Positions 1 through 5,816 of a stretch of DNA of 5,845 nucleotides are shown here, piece by piece. This stretch comes from Syntrophomonadaceae bacterium. GTDB lineage: Bacteria > Bacillota > Dethiobacteria > DTU022 > UBA8154. The translations under genes were made by a program, and so were the position numbers. Each line of letters starts with the position of its first letter. Position 1 is the first letter of the stretch. The stretch lies in the NCBI GenBank assembly GCA_007122565.1, contig SKTJ01000194.1, positions 1 through 5,845 on the forward strand, given 5' to 3'. Under the pieces are notes generated by a model. It did no database searches. It saw only the letters and a list, made by a program, of their open reading frames with translations, and was not told where the DNA came from.

Positions 1-453
1 ACTCTGCCTGAATCCCTGGAAAATATCATCACCAAGACTTCGGGCGTTCCTTCCAAATCCGGTATCTTCAATAATGCCGCCCAAGTCTGGAATCACAGCT
101 TTTACTGGAACTCCATGAAATCCGGGGGAGGAGGCCGTCCCACCGGAGCAATAGCTGATGAAATCAAGCAGCATTTCGGAAGCTATGAACAGTTTGCTGA
201 GCAGTTCAAAAAGGCCGGGCTGACCCAGTTTGGAAGCGGCTGGGCCTGGCTTGTCCTGAACAAGGGCAGGCTGGAGGTTATGAAGACCCCCAACGCGGAC
301 ACCCCCCTGGCCCACGGGCTGAAACCCATACTGACCATGGACGTCTGGGAGCACGCTTATTACCTGGATTATCAGAACAGAAGGCCGGACTATATCGATG
401 CCTTCATCAATAACCTGATCAATTGGGAATTTGCCTCTTCCCAGCTTGAGTAG
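1..453 (+). CDS. sodB: Iron-type superoxide dismutase, 5' end outside the window
   Basis: This is the C-terminal 150 residues of a cytoplasmic Fe/Mn-family superoxide dismutase, which converts superoxide to oxygen and hydrogen peroxide. The frame is open from base 1 to the TAG at 451-453. Family hallmarks are NNAAQVWNH (His ligand codon 94-96), the glycine-rich loop GGGGRPTG, FGSGWAWLV, and DVWEHAYY carrying the Asp (340-342) and His (352-354) metal ligands. The first His ligand lies upstream of the window. Two positions point to the iron type: Gln in NNAAQVWNH (82-84), and Ala (295-297) in PNADTPL where manganese enzymes have Gln. By comparison with E. coli SodB, about 41 N-terminal residues are missing, giving a normal total near 190. 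Metal use cannot be proved from sequence, because cambialistic enzymes exist. It probably forms its own transcription unit, since a terminator candidate follows and the next gene has its own promoter. Confidence 0.95.
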   Translation, partial: TLPESLENIITKTSGVPSKSGIFNNAAQVWNHSFYWNSMKSGGGGRPTGAIADEIKQHFGSYEQFAEQFKKAGLTQFGSGWAWLVLNKGRLEVMKTPNADTPLAHGLKPILTMDVWEHAYYLDYQNRRPDYIDAFINNLINWEFASSQLE

Positions 454-503
454 CCTTTGACAGCATAATGTCTAGCCTGCATTTTTTTACAAAAGGTCTA
501 TAC

Positions 504-568
504 ATCTGTTGACAGCCCCTGACTTTATGCTTTTCAAGCAGGGATCCGCTGACAGATCGATTTTTTTT
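504..568 (+). terminator. Probable Rho-independent terminator of the superoxide dismutase gene
   Basis: An interrupted stem-loop is followed by eight T's. ATCTGT (504-509) pairs with ACAGAT (552-557), CAGC (513-516) with GCTG (548-551), and CCCTG (517-521) with CAGGG (539-543). A 3-base bulge and a 4-base bulge interrupt the stem. After the spacer CGA comes T(8) at 561-568, then GTTTTG. The stem is less compact than a classical terminator. Its position 50 bases after the stop and the long T run support the call. Confidence 0.55.
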
Positions 569-613
569 GTTTTGTTGCCAAAGTAAGTATTATTGAAATT
601 ATTTCACTTCCCC

Positions 614-642
614 TTGACAACATTCCCGCAGGTGTATATTAT
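614..642 (+). promoter_or_regulatory. Sigma-A-type promoter of copA
   Basis: A perfect -35 box TTGACA (614-619) is separated by 17 bases from the -10 box TATTAT (637-642). The predicted transcription start is near 649, giving a leader of about 85 bases before the copA start. The near-consensus strength fits a promoter that is held off by a repressor. Confidence 0.8.
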
Positions 643-654
643 AAATGTACATAT

Positions 655-672
655 ATACCCCCCCAGGGGTAT
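655..672 (+). promoter_or_regulatory. CsoR-type copper operator upstream of copA
   Basis: ATACCCCCCCAGGGGTAT is an inverted repeat with 7-base arms ATACCCC/GGGGTAT and a 4-base centre. It matches the general form of operators bound by CsoR copper repressors: TACCC and GGGTA half-sites around a GC-rich core. It begins about 6 bases past the predicted copA transcription start, so a bound repressor would block initiation or early elongation. The cognate regulator is encoded just downstream of copA, which supports the assignment. Binding itself is inferred. Confidence 0.8.
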
Positions 673-733
673 GTTTAAATTACACATAATCCTCAGGTTT
701 GGAGATAATCTTGTAAAGAAGGTGAGAGTACAG

Positions 734-3232
734 ATGGAAAAAGTAAGCTTAAAAATATCCGGTATGAGCTGTTCAAGTTGTTCCCAAAAGGTGGAAAAAG
801 CGCTTAATCAGGTGGAGGGCGTGCAAAGCGCTGCGGTTAATCTACCCATGGAAAAGGCTTATGTGGAATACGATTCCCAATTGGTTTCACAAGAGCAGCT
901 GCTGCGCGCGGTGGAAAAAACGGGATATGAGGTCGAGTTACTGGACCAGACAGGCAGTATGGAGACGCTTAGCCTGAATGTTACGGGGATGAGCTGTGCC
1001 GTTTGTGCCAACAAAGTGGAAAAAGCGCTCAGTTCCTTTGCGGGCGTGGAAAGCGCCGTTGTTAATCTGCCCGCAAACAAAGCAACAGTCCGGTTCAACA
1101 ATGCCAAGGTTAGGAAACAGGACCTGGTTGAAGCAGTGGAAAAGACGGGTTATCAGGTGGTTGCGGGGAGCAGCGAAAGCCCGGTGGCAAGAGATGTATC
1201 AGAGGAAGAAGTGGATGCACAGAAAATGAAGCATGCGGCTGATAAAATGAAATTGGCCGCTGTCTTTGCGGGGATCATCATGGTGCTGATGATGGTACAC
1301 ATGTTCATCTTCCCCATCCCCGGCTACTTTATCATCACTGTAATCCTCGCTATTCCGGCCATATTTGTTGCGGGCTGGGAAACGCATCTGGGTACATGGC
1401 GATCGCTGCGCCACGGCAGTGCCAACATGGATACCCTCGTAACCCTCGGTTCCCTTGTCCCCTATCTGTTAAGTTTTCTGCGCTTCTTCGTTCAAACCAC
1501 TACCTTTGTGGAGATGGCCGCGTCCATTATGGCACTGCACCTGGTAGGCCGTTACCTGGAAGCACGGGCCAAGGGAAGGGCTTCCCAGGCGATTAAAAAG
1601 CTGCTGGCCATGGGGGCGAAAAAAGCGCGGGTAATCGTGGACGGCGTGGAAAAAGAAATCCCGGTGGAGGAGCTGCAGCCGGGGCAGATCATGATTGTCC
1701 GTCCCGGGGAAAAGATCCCCACGGACGGAGTGGTTATGGGAGGCGAAAGCAGCGTTGACGAATCCATGGCCACGGGTGAATCCCTCCCCATCATCAAAAA
1801 AGCTGGGGATGAGGTGATCGGCGCCACCGTTAACGGACAGGGCATACTGAAGGTGGAAGCGAGTAAGGTGGGCAAAGACACTTTCCTTTCCCAGGTAATT
1901 AAGATGGTTGAGGAATGCCAGGGCTCCAAGGTCCCGATCCAGGAATTTGCGGATCGGGTGACGGGATATTTTGTCCCCGTTATCCTGCTCATTGCCGTGG
2001 GCGCCTTTGTTTCCTGGATGCTCTTTCCCGAGTTTCACTTAGGGATTGTGCAATATTTTAATTTTCCCTGGACCAATCCGGCCGCGCCCATTTTAACGTT
2101 GGCTATTCTGGCTACGACTGCCGTGCTGGTGATCTCCTGCCCCTGTGCACTGGGCCTGGCCACCCCCACCGCCCTGATGGTGGGCAGCGGACTCGGCGCG
2201 GAAAAAGGAGTACTGATCCGCAGCGGTGAAGCGATCCAAACGATGAAGGATATTAAGATCATCGCCTTCGACAAAACGGGAACTATTACCAAGGGAAAAC
2301 CGGAGCTCACAGATCTTATCACCCTGAACGGTTTTAGTGAGGACGATCTGCTCTTTTACGCCTCCAGCATTGAAGCTGCCTCAGAACATCCCCTGGCCGC
2401 GCCGATCATCGAAAAGGCCAGAAAACAGGGGCACCCTCCGGGAGAGGTTGAGCAGTTTACGGCGATTACGGGTAAAGGGGTTGAGGGCCATGTGCAGGAG
2501 AAAGATGTTTTAGTGGGCAACAGGCAGCTCATGTCTTTAAAAGGAATTGATTATGAGAGCATTGAAAAGACTCTGGAAAGCCTGGAAAATGAGGGCAAAA
2601 CGGCCATGTTGGTTGCGGTGGACAGCGTATTGGCGGGGATCGTTGCGGTGGCGGATACACTCAAGGAACAATCTGCCGCTGCCATCAGGGAAATTGAAAA
2701 TATGGGGATACGCACCGCTATGATCACCGGGGATAACCGGCGCACTGCTGCAGCAATCGCAGAAAAGGTGGGAATCAGCAGGGTGCTCGCGGAAGTGCTG
2801 CCGGAAGGAAAAGTGGATGAAGTGCGCAAACTGCAGGATGAATATGTAATGGTTGCCATGGTGGGCGACGGCATCAACGATGCACCGGCACTGAAACAGG
2901 CCAACGTGGGCATTGCCATCGGCACCGGCACGGACGTGGCCATCGAAGCTGCGGACATTACACTGATCCGCGGCGATTTAGGTGGCGTTATTTCAGCGAT
3001 CAAGCTTTCCCATGCCACATTTCAAAAGATCCGGCAAAATTATTTCTGGGCCTGGATTTATAATACGGTAGCCATTCCCATGGCCTTTTTCGGATTATTA
3101 CACCCCATCATTGGAGCAGCAGCCATGGCCCTCAGTTCGTTAAATGTGGTACTAAATTCCCTGCGGTTGAAAAAGGTTAATCTTGATCCTGTCCCGCAGG
3201 GACAGGATCAAGTAGGAGTCAGTAGTCAGTAG
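734..3232 (+). CDS. copA: Copper(I)-exporting P1B-1-type ATPase CopA
   Basis: This 832-residue membrane pump exports Cu(+) from the cytoplasm using ATP. Two N-terminal heavy-metal-associated domains carry GMSCSSC (Cys13, Cys16) and GMSCAVC (Cys88, Cys91). Membrane helices fill roughly 173-275. The actuator domain has TGES (347-350), and the transmembrane metal site is CPC (469-471). The ATP-binding part has DKTGT with phosphorylated Asp513, the His-Pro motif (552-553), TGDN (665-668) and GDGIND (711-716). Tyr776-Asn777 and Met798/Ser802 in the last two helices complete the Cu(I)-specific set. The start at 734 is chosen because AGAAGGTGA (717-725) lies 8 bases upstream and the first metal-binding domain starts at once. 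An upstream in-frame ATG would place the promoter and operator inside the coding region. After LRLKK, about 17 residues ([18 protein letters not shown] region) are encoded largely by a hairpin and a tandem repeat, so this tail is probably not ancestral. Regulation is most likely by CsoR. Confidence 0.97.
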   Translation: MEKVSLKISGMSCSSCSQKVEKALNQVEGVQSAAVNLPMEKAYVEYDSQLVSQEQLLRAVEKTGYEVELLDQTGSMETLSLNVTGMSCAVCANKVEKALSSFAGVESAVVNLPANKATVRFNNAKVRKQDLVEAVEKTGYQVVAGSSESPVARDVSEEEVDAQKMKHAADKMKLAAVFAGIIMVLMMVHMFIFPIPGYFIITVILAIPAIFVAGWETHLGTWRSLRHGSANMDTLVTLGSLVPYLLSFLRFFVQTTTFVEMAASIMALHLVGRYLEARAKGRASQAIKKLLAMGAKKARVIVDGVEKEIPVEELQPGQIMIVRPGEKIPTDGVVMGGESSVDESMATGESLPIIKKAGDEVIGATVNGQGILKVEASKVGKDTFLSQVIKMVEECQGSKVPIQEFADRVTGYFVPVILLIAVGAFVSWMLFPEFHLGIVQYFNFPWTNPAAPILTLAILATTAVLVISCPCALGLATPTALMVGSGLGAEKGVLIRSGEAIQTMKDIKIIAFDKTGTITKGKPELTDLITLNGFSEDDLLFYASSIEAASEHPLAAPIIEKARKQGHPPGEVEQFTAITGKGVEGHVQEKDVLVGNRQLMSLKGIDYESIEKTLESLENEGKTAMLVAVDSVLAGIVAVADTLKEQSAAAIREIENMGIRTAMITGDNRRTAAAIAEKVGISRVLAEVLPEGKVDEVRKLQDEYVMVAMVGDGINDAPALKQANVGIAIGTGTDVAIEAADITLIRGDLGGVISAIKLSHATFQKIRQNYFWAWIYNTVAIPMAFFGLLHPIIGAAAMALSSLNVVLNSLRLKKVNLDPVPQGQDQVGVSSQ
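3182..3212 (+). repeat. Perfect 14-bp inverted repeat inside the copA 3' end
   Basis: CTTGATCCTGTCCC (3182-3195) and GGGACAGGATCAAG (3199-3212) are exact reverse complements around a 3-base loop, GCA. The hairpin lies in the last 17 codons of copA. No T run follows, so it is not a standard terminator. It may be a mobile palindromic repeat, or an mRNA structure that protects or separates the copA and csoR messages. Confidence 0.85.
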
Positions 3233-3235
3233 TCA
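3215..3235 (+). repeat. Heptanucleotide tandem repeat through the copA stop codon
   Basis: Three 7-base units lie in a row: GGAGTCA, GTAGTCA and GTAGTCA. The copA stop TAG (3230-3232) is inside the third unit. It starts two bases after the 14-bp hairpin, which suggests the two arrived or evolved together. Confidence 0.75.
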
Positions 3236-3258
3236 GAATGGAAGCCGGGGGAACAGGC

Positions 3259-3278
3259 GGGCGGCTCCCCAGCCGCCC
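3259..3278 (+). repeat. GC-rich hairpin between copA and csoR, REP-like copy 1
   Basis: GGGCGGCT (3259-3266) and AGCCGCCC (3271-3278) form a perfect 8-bp stem with a CCCC loop. No T tract follows directly, so termination would be inefficient at best. Nearly the same 20 bases recur at 3806-3825, sharing CCCCAGCCGCCC exactly. This suggests a small dispersed palindromic repeat family. Confidence 0.65.
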
Positions 3279-3332
3279 TCAGAGATATTAAATATATTCT
3301 TTTAAAGATATGTGGAAAAGAAGGTGGAAGTT

Positions 3333-3650
3333 ATGGTGGAGGAAAACAGCTTGGATTGTCAATGTTCACAGCAGCAGGGTAGTTATCAGGAGCATAAGAA
3401 GAAAATTCTGGATGGTTTGCGACGGGTTGAAGGTCAGGTGCGAGGGGTACAGCGGATGGTGGAAGAAGAACGCTACTGTGTGGATGTGCTGAACCAGATC
3501 ACAGCAGCCCGTATGGCGCTGGCCCGTCTGGCTATGATTGTCCTTGATGACCATGCCAAGGGTTGTGTAAGCAAAGCCATTCAGGAAAAAGACAGTGCAG
3601 ATAGCACCATCGAGGAAATGATGGATGTAATCCGGAAAATGCTGCAGTAG
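3333..3650 (+). CDS. csoR: Copper-sensing transcriptional repressor CsoR
   Basis: This 105-residue all-helical DNA-binding repressor of the CsoR/RcnR/FrmR family is expected to bind Cu(I) and leave its operator. The family core is LRRVEGQVRGVQRMVEEERYCVD-like (29-51, basic DNA-binding surface). Cys49, His74 and Cys78 have the 25- and 4-residue spacing of the copper triad in CsoR proteins. The second Cys separates it from nickel/cobalt RcnR (His there), and the His separates it from persulfide-sensing CstR. A short N-terminal arm contains CQC (Cys9, Cys11), which is unusual. The ATG at 3333 is preferred because AAGGTGG (3321-3327) lies 5 bases upstream. An in-frame GTG at 3312 would add seven residues but has no good ribosome site. 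The gene follows copA by 100 bases with no recognisable promoter, so co-transcription from the copA promoter is likely, giving autoregulation. Confidence 0.94.
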   Translation: MVEENSLDCQCSQQQGSYQEHKKKILDGLRRVEGQVRGVQRMVEEERYCVDVLNQITAARMALARLAMIVLDDHAKGCVSKAIQEKDSADSTIEEMMDVIRKMLQ

Positions 3651-3657
3651 CTGTTAC

Positions 3658-3776
3658 GAAGCAGGGAAACGGTTCCATCACCTTCCCTCGGTCCTTTCGC
3701 TGCGCTACGGAAGTTGCATGGGGACATTCCTCTGAAAAAGGTATGTCCCCTTTCCTTCAGTCCGTCCCCCTGCTTC
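3658..3776. repeat. 119-bp element with imperfect terminal inverted repeats (MITE/REP-like)
   Basis: The left end GAAGCAGGGAAACGG (3658-3672) matches the reverse complement of the right end (3762-3776) at 13 of 15 positions, including nine contiguous outer bases. Inside, GGGGACAT (3720-3727) pairs with ATGTCCCC (3743-3750), and inner CC/GG pairs follow one mismatch. It contains no gene. The layout is that of a small non-autonomous or palindromic repeat. Similar GGGGACA-type hairpins occur as dispersed repeats in Clostridia, but that is recollection and no search was run. It starts 8 bases after csoR, so its hairpin could also form the 3' end of the csoR message. Confidence 0.55.
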
Positions 3777-3805
3777 AGTTAAGTGCAAAACCCAACACCA
3801 TGTAT

Positions 3806-3825
3806 GGCGGCAACCCCAGCCGCCC
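3806..3825 (+). repeat. GC-rich hairpin, REP-like copy 2
   Basis: GGCGGC (3806-3811) and GCCGCC (3819-3824) pair around a 7-base loop. The 12 bases CCCCAGCCGCCC (3814-3825) are identical to 3267-3278 in the hairpin upstream of csoR, in the same orientation. Outer bases TATGG (3803-3807) and CCATA (3828-3832) are also complementary and offer an alternative outer stem. Confidence 0.55.
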
Positions 3826-3891
3826 GCCCATAATTCCTTTCAACTCCAGTAATAAAGGAACACGTTAGACCTATTTCTTCTTTTATTTCTT

Positions 3892-3909
3892 TGGTATAAT
3901 TTTTATAAT
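3892..3909 (+). promoter_or_regulatory. Extended -10 promoter of the methyltransferase gene
   Basis: TGGTATAAT (3892-3900) is a consensus -10 box with the TGn extension. A second TATAAT follows at 3904-3909. No good -35 box is visible 16-18 bases upstream, which fits dependence on the extended -10. Start sites near 3907 or 3916 would give a leader of about 20-30 bases before the GTG at 3939. Confidence 0.6.
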
Positions 3910-3928
3910 GGATTTAAAATAAGTATAT

Positions 3929-3934
3929 GGAGGG
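3929..3934 (+). promoter_or_regulatory. Ribosome binding site that sets the methyltransferase start
   Basis: GGAGGG lies 4 bases before GTG at 3939. The in-frame ATG at 3927 overlaps this site and has only AT-rich sequence upstream, so GTG is the likely initiator. Confidence 0.7.
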
Positions 3935-3938
3935 AAGC

Positions 3939-5192
3939 GTGCTGAGCCATACAGATATCTTCACATATTTAAAGGATTTCGTCCATACGGAAGATGAAAA
4001 ATGGGCCACGCTTAACGGGCCGGCAAAGAGCACCCTTGTGGAAACAGTTACCCTTAACGGCCGGGCAGTACCCCGTTATATCAATGAATTCTGGACAGCG
4101 CGGCAAAGGCAGGCTTCCTCCATTCAGGAGATTTCCTACCGCGCTTGTTATAAACCCCAGTTACCCCGTTTTTTTATCAACTTGCTCACTGAACCGGAAG
4201 ATCTGGTTTATGACCCATTCAGCGGCCGGGGCACTACTATTGTTGAAGCAGCTCTATTGGGGCGAAACGTTATCTCCAATGACGTGAACCCCCTGAGCAA
4301 AATTCTTGCGGCACCACGGCTCGCCGTTCCCTTACTGCCTGACATTATGGAACGGTTGTCCCAAATCCCCCCTGACAGCAGCACCGACCTGGACTTGTCC
4401 ATGTTTTATCATCCGGAGACTTTGGCAGAAATAAATGTTTTACGCAATTACCTAACCCGGGTAAAAGAAGCTAACCGGGAAGATGACATTGACCGCTGGA
4501 TCCGCATGGTGGCCACAAACAGGCTCACCGGCCATTCCAAAGGCTTCTTTTCCATTTATACCCTTCCCCCCAACCAGGCCGTATCGGCGGAGCGTCAGGT
4601 AAAAATAAACTTAAAAAGGAACCAACAGCCCGATTACCGGGATACAGGGATGCTCATAATGAAGAAATCCCGCAGCCTAATCCGGAACTTAAGTGCCGCA
4701 GAAAGGGAAAATTTACAGAAGGCATGCCCAAGTGCCATTTTTCTCGAAACAGATGCGCGGCATACTGAGGCCATACCAGCTGCTTCTGTGCAGTTAACTG
4801 TAACGTCCCCTCCCTTTTTGGACATTGTGCAGTACTCGCAGGATAACTGGCTGCGCTGCTGGTTTAATAATCTGGATATGACCCAAATTGAAAAGAACAT
4901 AACCATGGCCAAAACGGTGGAACAGTGGTCACTGGTGATGGGTGATGTTTTTAAAGAGCTGTACCGTATCACTAAAAAAGAGGGCTGGGTGGTCTTTGAA
5001 GTGGGCGAAGTGAAACAGGGGCGGGTTAAGTTGGACGAGCATGTAGTTCCCCTTGGCCTGCAGGCAGGCTTTGCCTGTGAGGGCATTATTATCAATTTGC
5101 AAGAGTTTACGAAAACATCAAATATCTGGGGGGTTGGCAACAACAACCTGGGAACCAACACCAATCGCATTGTTCTTTTCCGTAAAAACTGA
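3939..5192 (+). CDS. Solitary DNA methyltransferase, N4-cytosine or N6-adenine type
   Basis: This 417-residue enzyme is predicted to transfer a methyl group from S-adenosylmethionine to an exocyclic amino group of a base in a specific DNA sequence. The AdoMet-binding motif is DPFSGRGTT (92-100), preceded by YKPQLPRFFINLL (71-83) and followed by an acidic strand end, NDVNP (114-118). The catalytic motif TSPPF (289-293) lies about 190 residues later. The order motif I, long insert, motif IV resembles the alpha arrangement, with the target-recognition part probably in 120-285. Ser-Pro-Pro-Phe, rather than Asn/Asp-Pro-Pro-Tyr, favours N4-cytosine, but some SPP enzymes modify adenine. The start is GTG 3939 with GGAGGG upstream. 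The gene has its own promoter and terminator, and no endonuclease gene is visible on either side. It therefore looks like an orphan enzyme, acting in regulation or self-protection, or the remnant of a restriction system. The recognition sequence cannot be read from the protein. Confidence 0.88.
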   Translation: MLSHTDIFTYLKDFVHTEDEKWATLNGPAKSTLVETVTLNGRAVPRYINEFWTARQRQASSIQEISYRACYKPQLPRFFINLLTEPEDLVYDPFSGRGTTIVEAALLGRNVISNDVNPLSKILAAPRLAVPLLPDIMERLSQIPPDSSTDLDLSMFYHPETLAEINVLRNYLTRVKEANREDDIDRWIRMVATNRLTGHSKGFFSIYTLPPNQAVSAERQVKINLKRNQQPDYRDTGMLIMKKSRSLIRNLSAAERENLQKACPSAIFLETDARHTEAIPAASVQLTVTSPPFLDIVQYSQDNWLRCWFNNLDMTQIEKNITMAKTVEQWSLVMGDVFKELYRITKKEGWVVFEVGEVKQGRVKLDEHVVPLGLQAGFACEGIIINLQEFTKTSNIWGVGNNNLGTNTNRIVLFRKN

Positions 5193-5214
5193 GGCCTGTT
5201 CGTGTAGACAATGT

Positions 5215-5241
5215 GGGGCATCCGCTATGGATGCCCCTTTT
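5215..5241 (+). terminator. Rho-independent terminator of the methyltransferase gene
   Basis: GGGGCATCC (5215-5223) and GGATGCCCC (5229-5237) form a perfect 9-bp stem with loop GCTAT, followed by TTTT (5238-5241) and AT. It lies 22 bases after the stop. There is no T tract for the opposite strand, so it looks one-directional. Confidence 0.88.
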
Positions 5242-5274
5242 ATATGAACCCCCGCTTAGCATACAGATACAGGA

Positions 5275-5502
5275 TTAGGGTAATAATCTGACGTCAAAAC
5301 AAATTCCACCCCTGGACGAGAGTTCGATGGTATTGAAAATATTAAAAACAAACCCGGGCGGCACGTATAGCCGAAATATGGTACCCGATAACTGTGGGCA
5401 GAACGAAATACTAGGCTTATCCTGATTTGACTGAGGATCCTGCTTTACCTGCGGGGTGGGTTTGTTTATTTCAGCAATGGACCGCCTTTCTTTATTCTTC
5501 AT
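5275..5502 (-). CDS. Hypothetical 75-residue protein
   Basis: I do not recognise this small protein. It starts MKNKERRSIAEINKP and has a charged, Gln/Pro/Lys-rich first 30 residues without predicted membrane character. A more hydrophobic C-terminal part follows with RLYVPPGFVFNIF and GGICFDVRLLP, and two Cys. That polar-arm-plus-compact-domain layout looks protein-like rather than random. The ATG at 5502-5500 is chosen because GGAAGG (complement of 5513-5518) lies 10 bases upstream. The frame stays open upstream of this ATG, but only with poor start codons. It is convergent with the methyltransferase gene, and no terminator is visible at its own 3' end. A sporulation-type promoter may precede it. 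It could be chance, and homologues are needed to confirm it. Confidence 0.45.
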   Translation of the reverse strand: MKNKERRSIAEINKPTPQVKQDPQSNQDKPSISFCPQLSGTIFRLYVPPGFVFNIFNTIELSSRGGICFDVRLLP

Positions 5503-5534
5503 AAAAATACATCCTTCCCTTAAGGTATATGGTA

Positions 5535-5561
5535 TAGCATATGCAACAGCCTGTTTTTTGT
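5535..5561 (-). promoter_or_regulatory. Weak sigma-K/E-like promoter candidate before the small minus-strand gene
   Basis: On the - strand, AC (5561-5560) is followed after 16 bases by CATATGCTA (5543-5535). This fits the mother-cell sigma-K pattern AC-N16/17-CATANNNTA known from Bacillus. The implied start near 5528 gives a leader of about 26 bases that includes the ribosome site. The pattern is short and AT-rich, so chance is a real possibility. No convincing sigma-A promoter is seen here. Confidence 0.25.
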
Positions 5562-5731
5562 GAGTTTTATCATAATCAGAATATATCATATTAGTCAACA
5601 CAGGAGTAATGCGACTGTATATCCAGGGGAATGTAGACCCCCATGCCCCTGTTCCGGTCAGCAATCAAGAATCGATCAAAATGTAATTCCCAGGCACCTT
5701 CATTTAGACTTTGCCTTTCAACTTTCGACAT
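5562..5731. other. Non-coding stretch, no gene seen
   Basis: No reading frame with a credible start and ribosome site is present on either strand. The only structure noticed is a short inverted repeat, CAGGGG (5624-5629) and CCCCTG (5646-5651), with a 16-base loop. It is too weak to assign a role. Confidence 0.4.
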
Positions 5732-5759
5732 TTGACTAAACTTTACTGATAGGGATAAT
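5732..5759 (+). promoter_or_regulatory. Candidate sigma-A promoter reading out of the window
   Basis: TTGACT (5732-5737) and GATAAT (5754-5759) are separated by 16 bases, each one base off consensus. The -10 box lies inside an imperfect palindrome (5742-5773), an arrangement typical of a repressible promoter. The gene it serves would start beyond the right edge. Confidence 0.45.
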
Positions 5760-5773
5760 TACCCATCGGTAAA
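5742..5773. promoter_or_regulatory. Imperfect palindrome, possible operator
   Basis: TTTACTGAT (5742-5750) pairs with ATCGGTAAA (5765-5773), with one T-G wobble. After a bulged A (5751), GGG (5752-5754) pairs with CCC (5762-5764), around loop ATAATTA. It overlaps the -10 box of one rightward promoter candidate and lies just before another. No regulator family can be named. Confidence 0.4.
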
Positions 5774-5788
5774 TATTTCTTTTAGGTG

Positions 5789-5816
5789 TTTACCAGCAGC
5801 TTTCTTATGATATAAT
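5789..5816 (+). promoter_or_regulatory. Candidate extended -10 promoter at the right end
   Basis: TGATATAAT (5808-5816) is a consensus -10 with the TGn extension. TTTACC (5789-5794) sits 16 bases upstream of TATAAT as a 4-of-6 match to the -35 box. The predicted start is near 5823, so the downstream gene would lie past the window. Confidence 0.55.

Noticed and set aside
593..733. N-terminal extension of copA from an ATG at 593
   Set aside because: It would put the promoter, operator and leader inside the gene, adds residues unlike any metal-binding domain, and lacks a ribosome site. ATG 734 has one.
1469..2038. Long minus-strand reading frames opposite copA
   Set aside because: They are shadows of a strongly conserved coding sequence and show no recognisable domain or ribosome site.
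3182..3278. Hairpins after copA as its transcription terminator
   Set aside because: Neither the 14-bp nor the GC hairpin is followed by a T run, and csoR has no visible promoter, so read-through is more likely.
3312..3332. GTG at 3312 as the csoR start
   Set aside because: There is no purine-rich site at the right distance upstream. ATG 3333 has AAGGTGG 5 bases before it.
3927..3938. ATG at 3927 as the methyltransferase start
   Set aside because: It overlaps the GGAGGG site and has no ribosome site of its own.
4634..5221. Long minus-strand reading frame opposite the methyltransferase
   Set aside because: It lies antisense to the TSPPF region of a well-supported gene, and its composition is typical of a shadow frame.
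5503..5664. Longer form of the minus-strand small gene starting upstream near 5664
   Set aside because: The start would be TTG without a ribosome site, and it would include the promoter-like and Shine-Dalgarno sequences of the shorter form.
5745..5755. Resemblance of ACTGATAGGGA to half of a tetracycline-repressor operator
   Set aside because: Only one half-site matches. The other half and any tet gene are absent, so it is likely chance.
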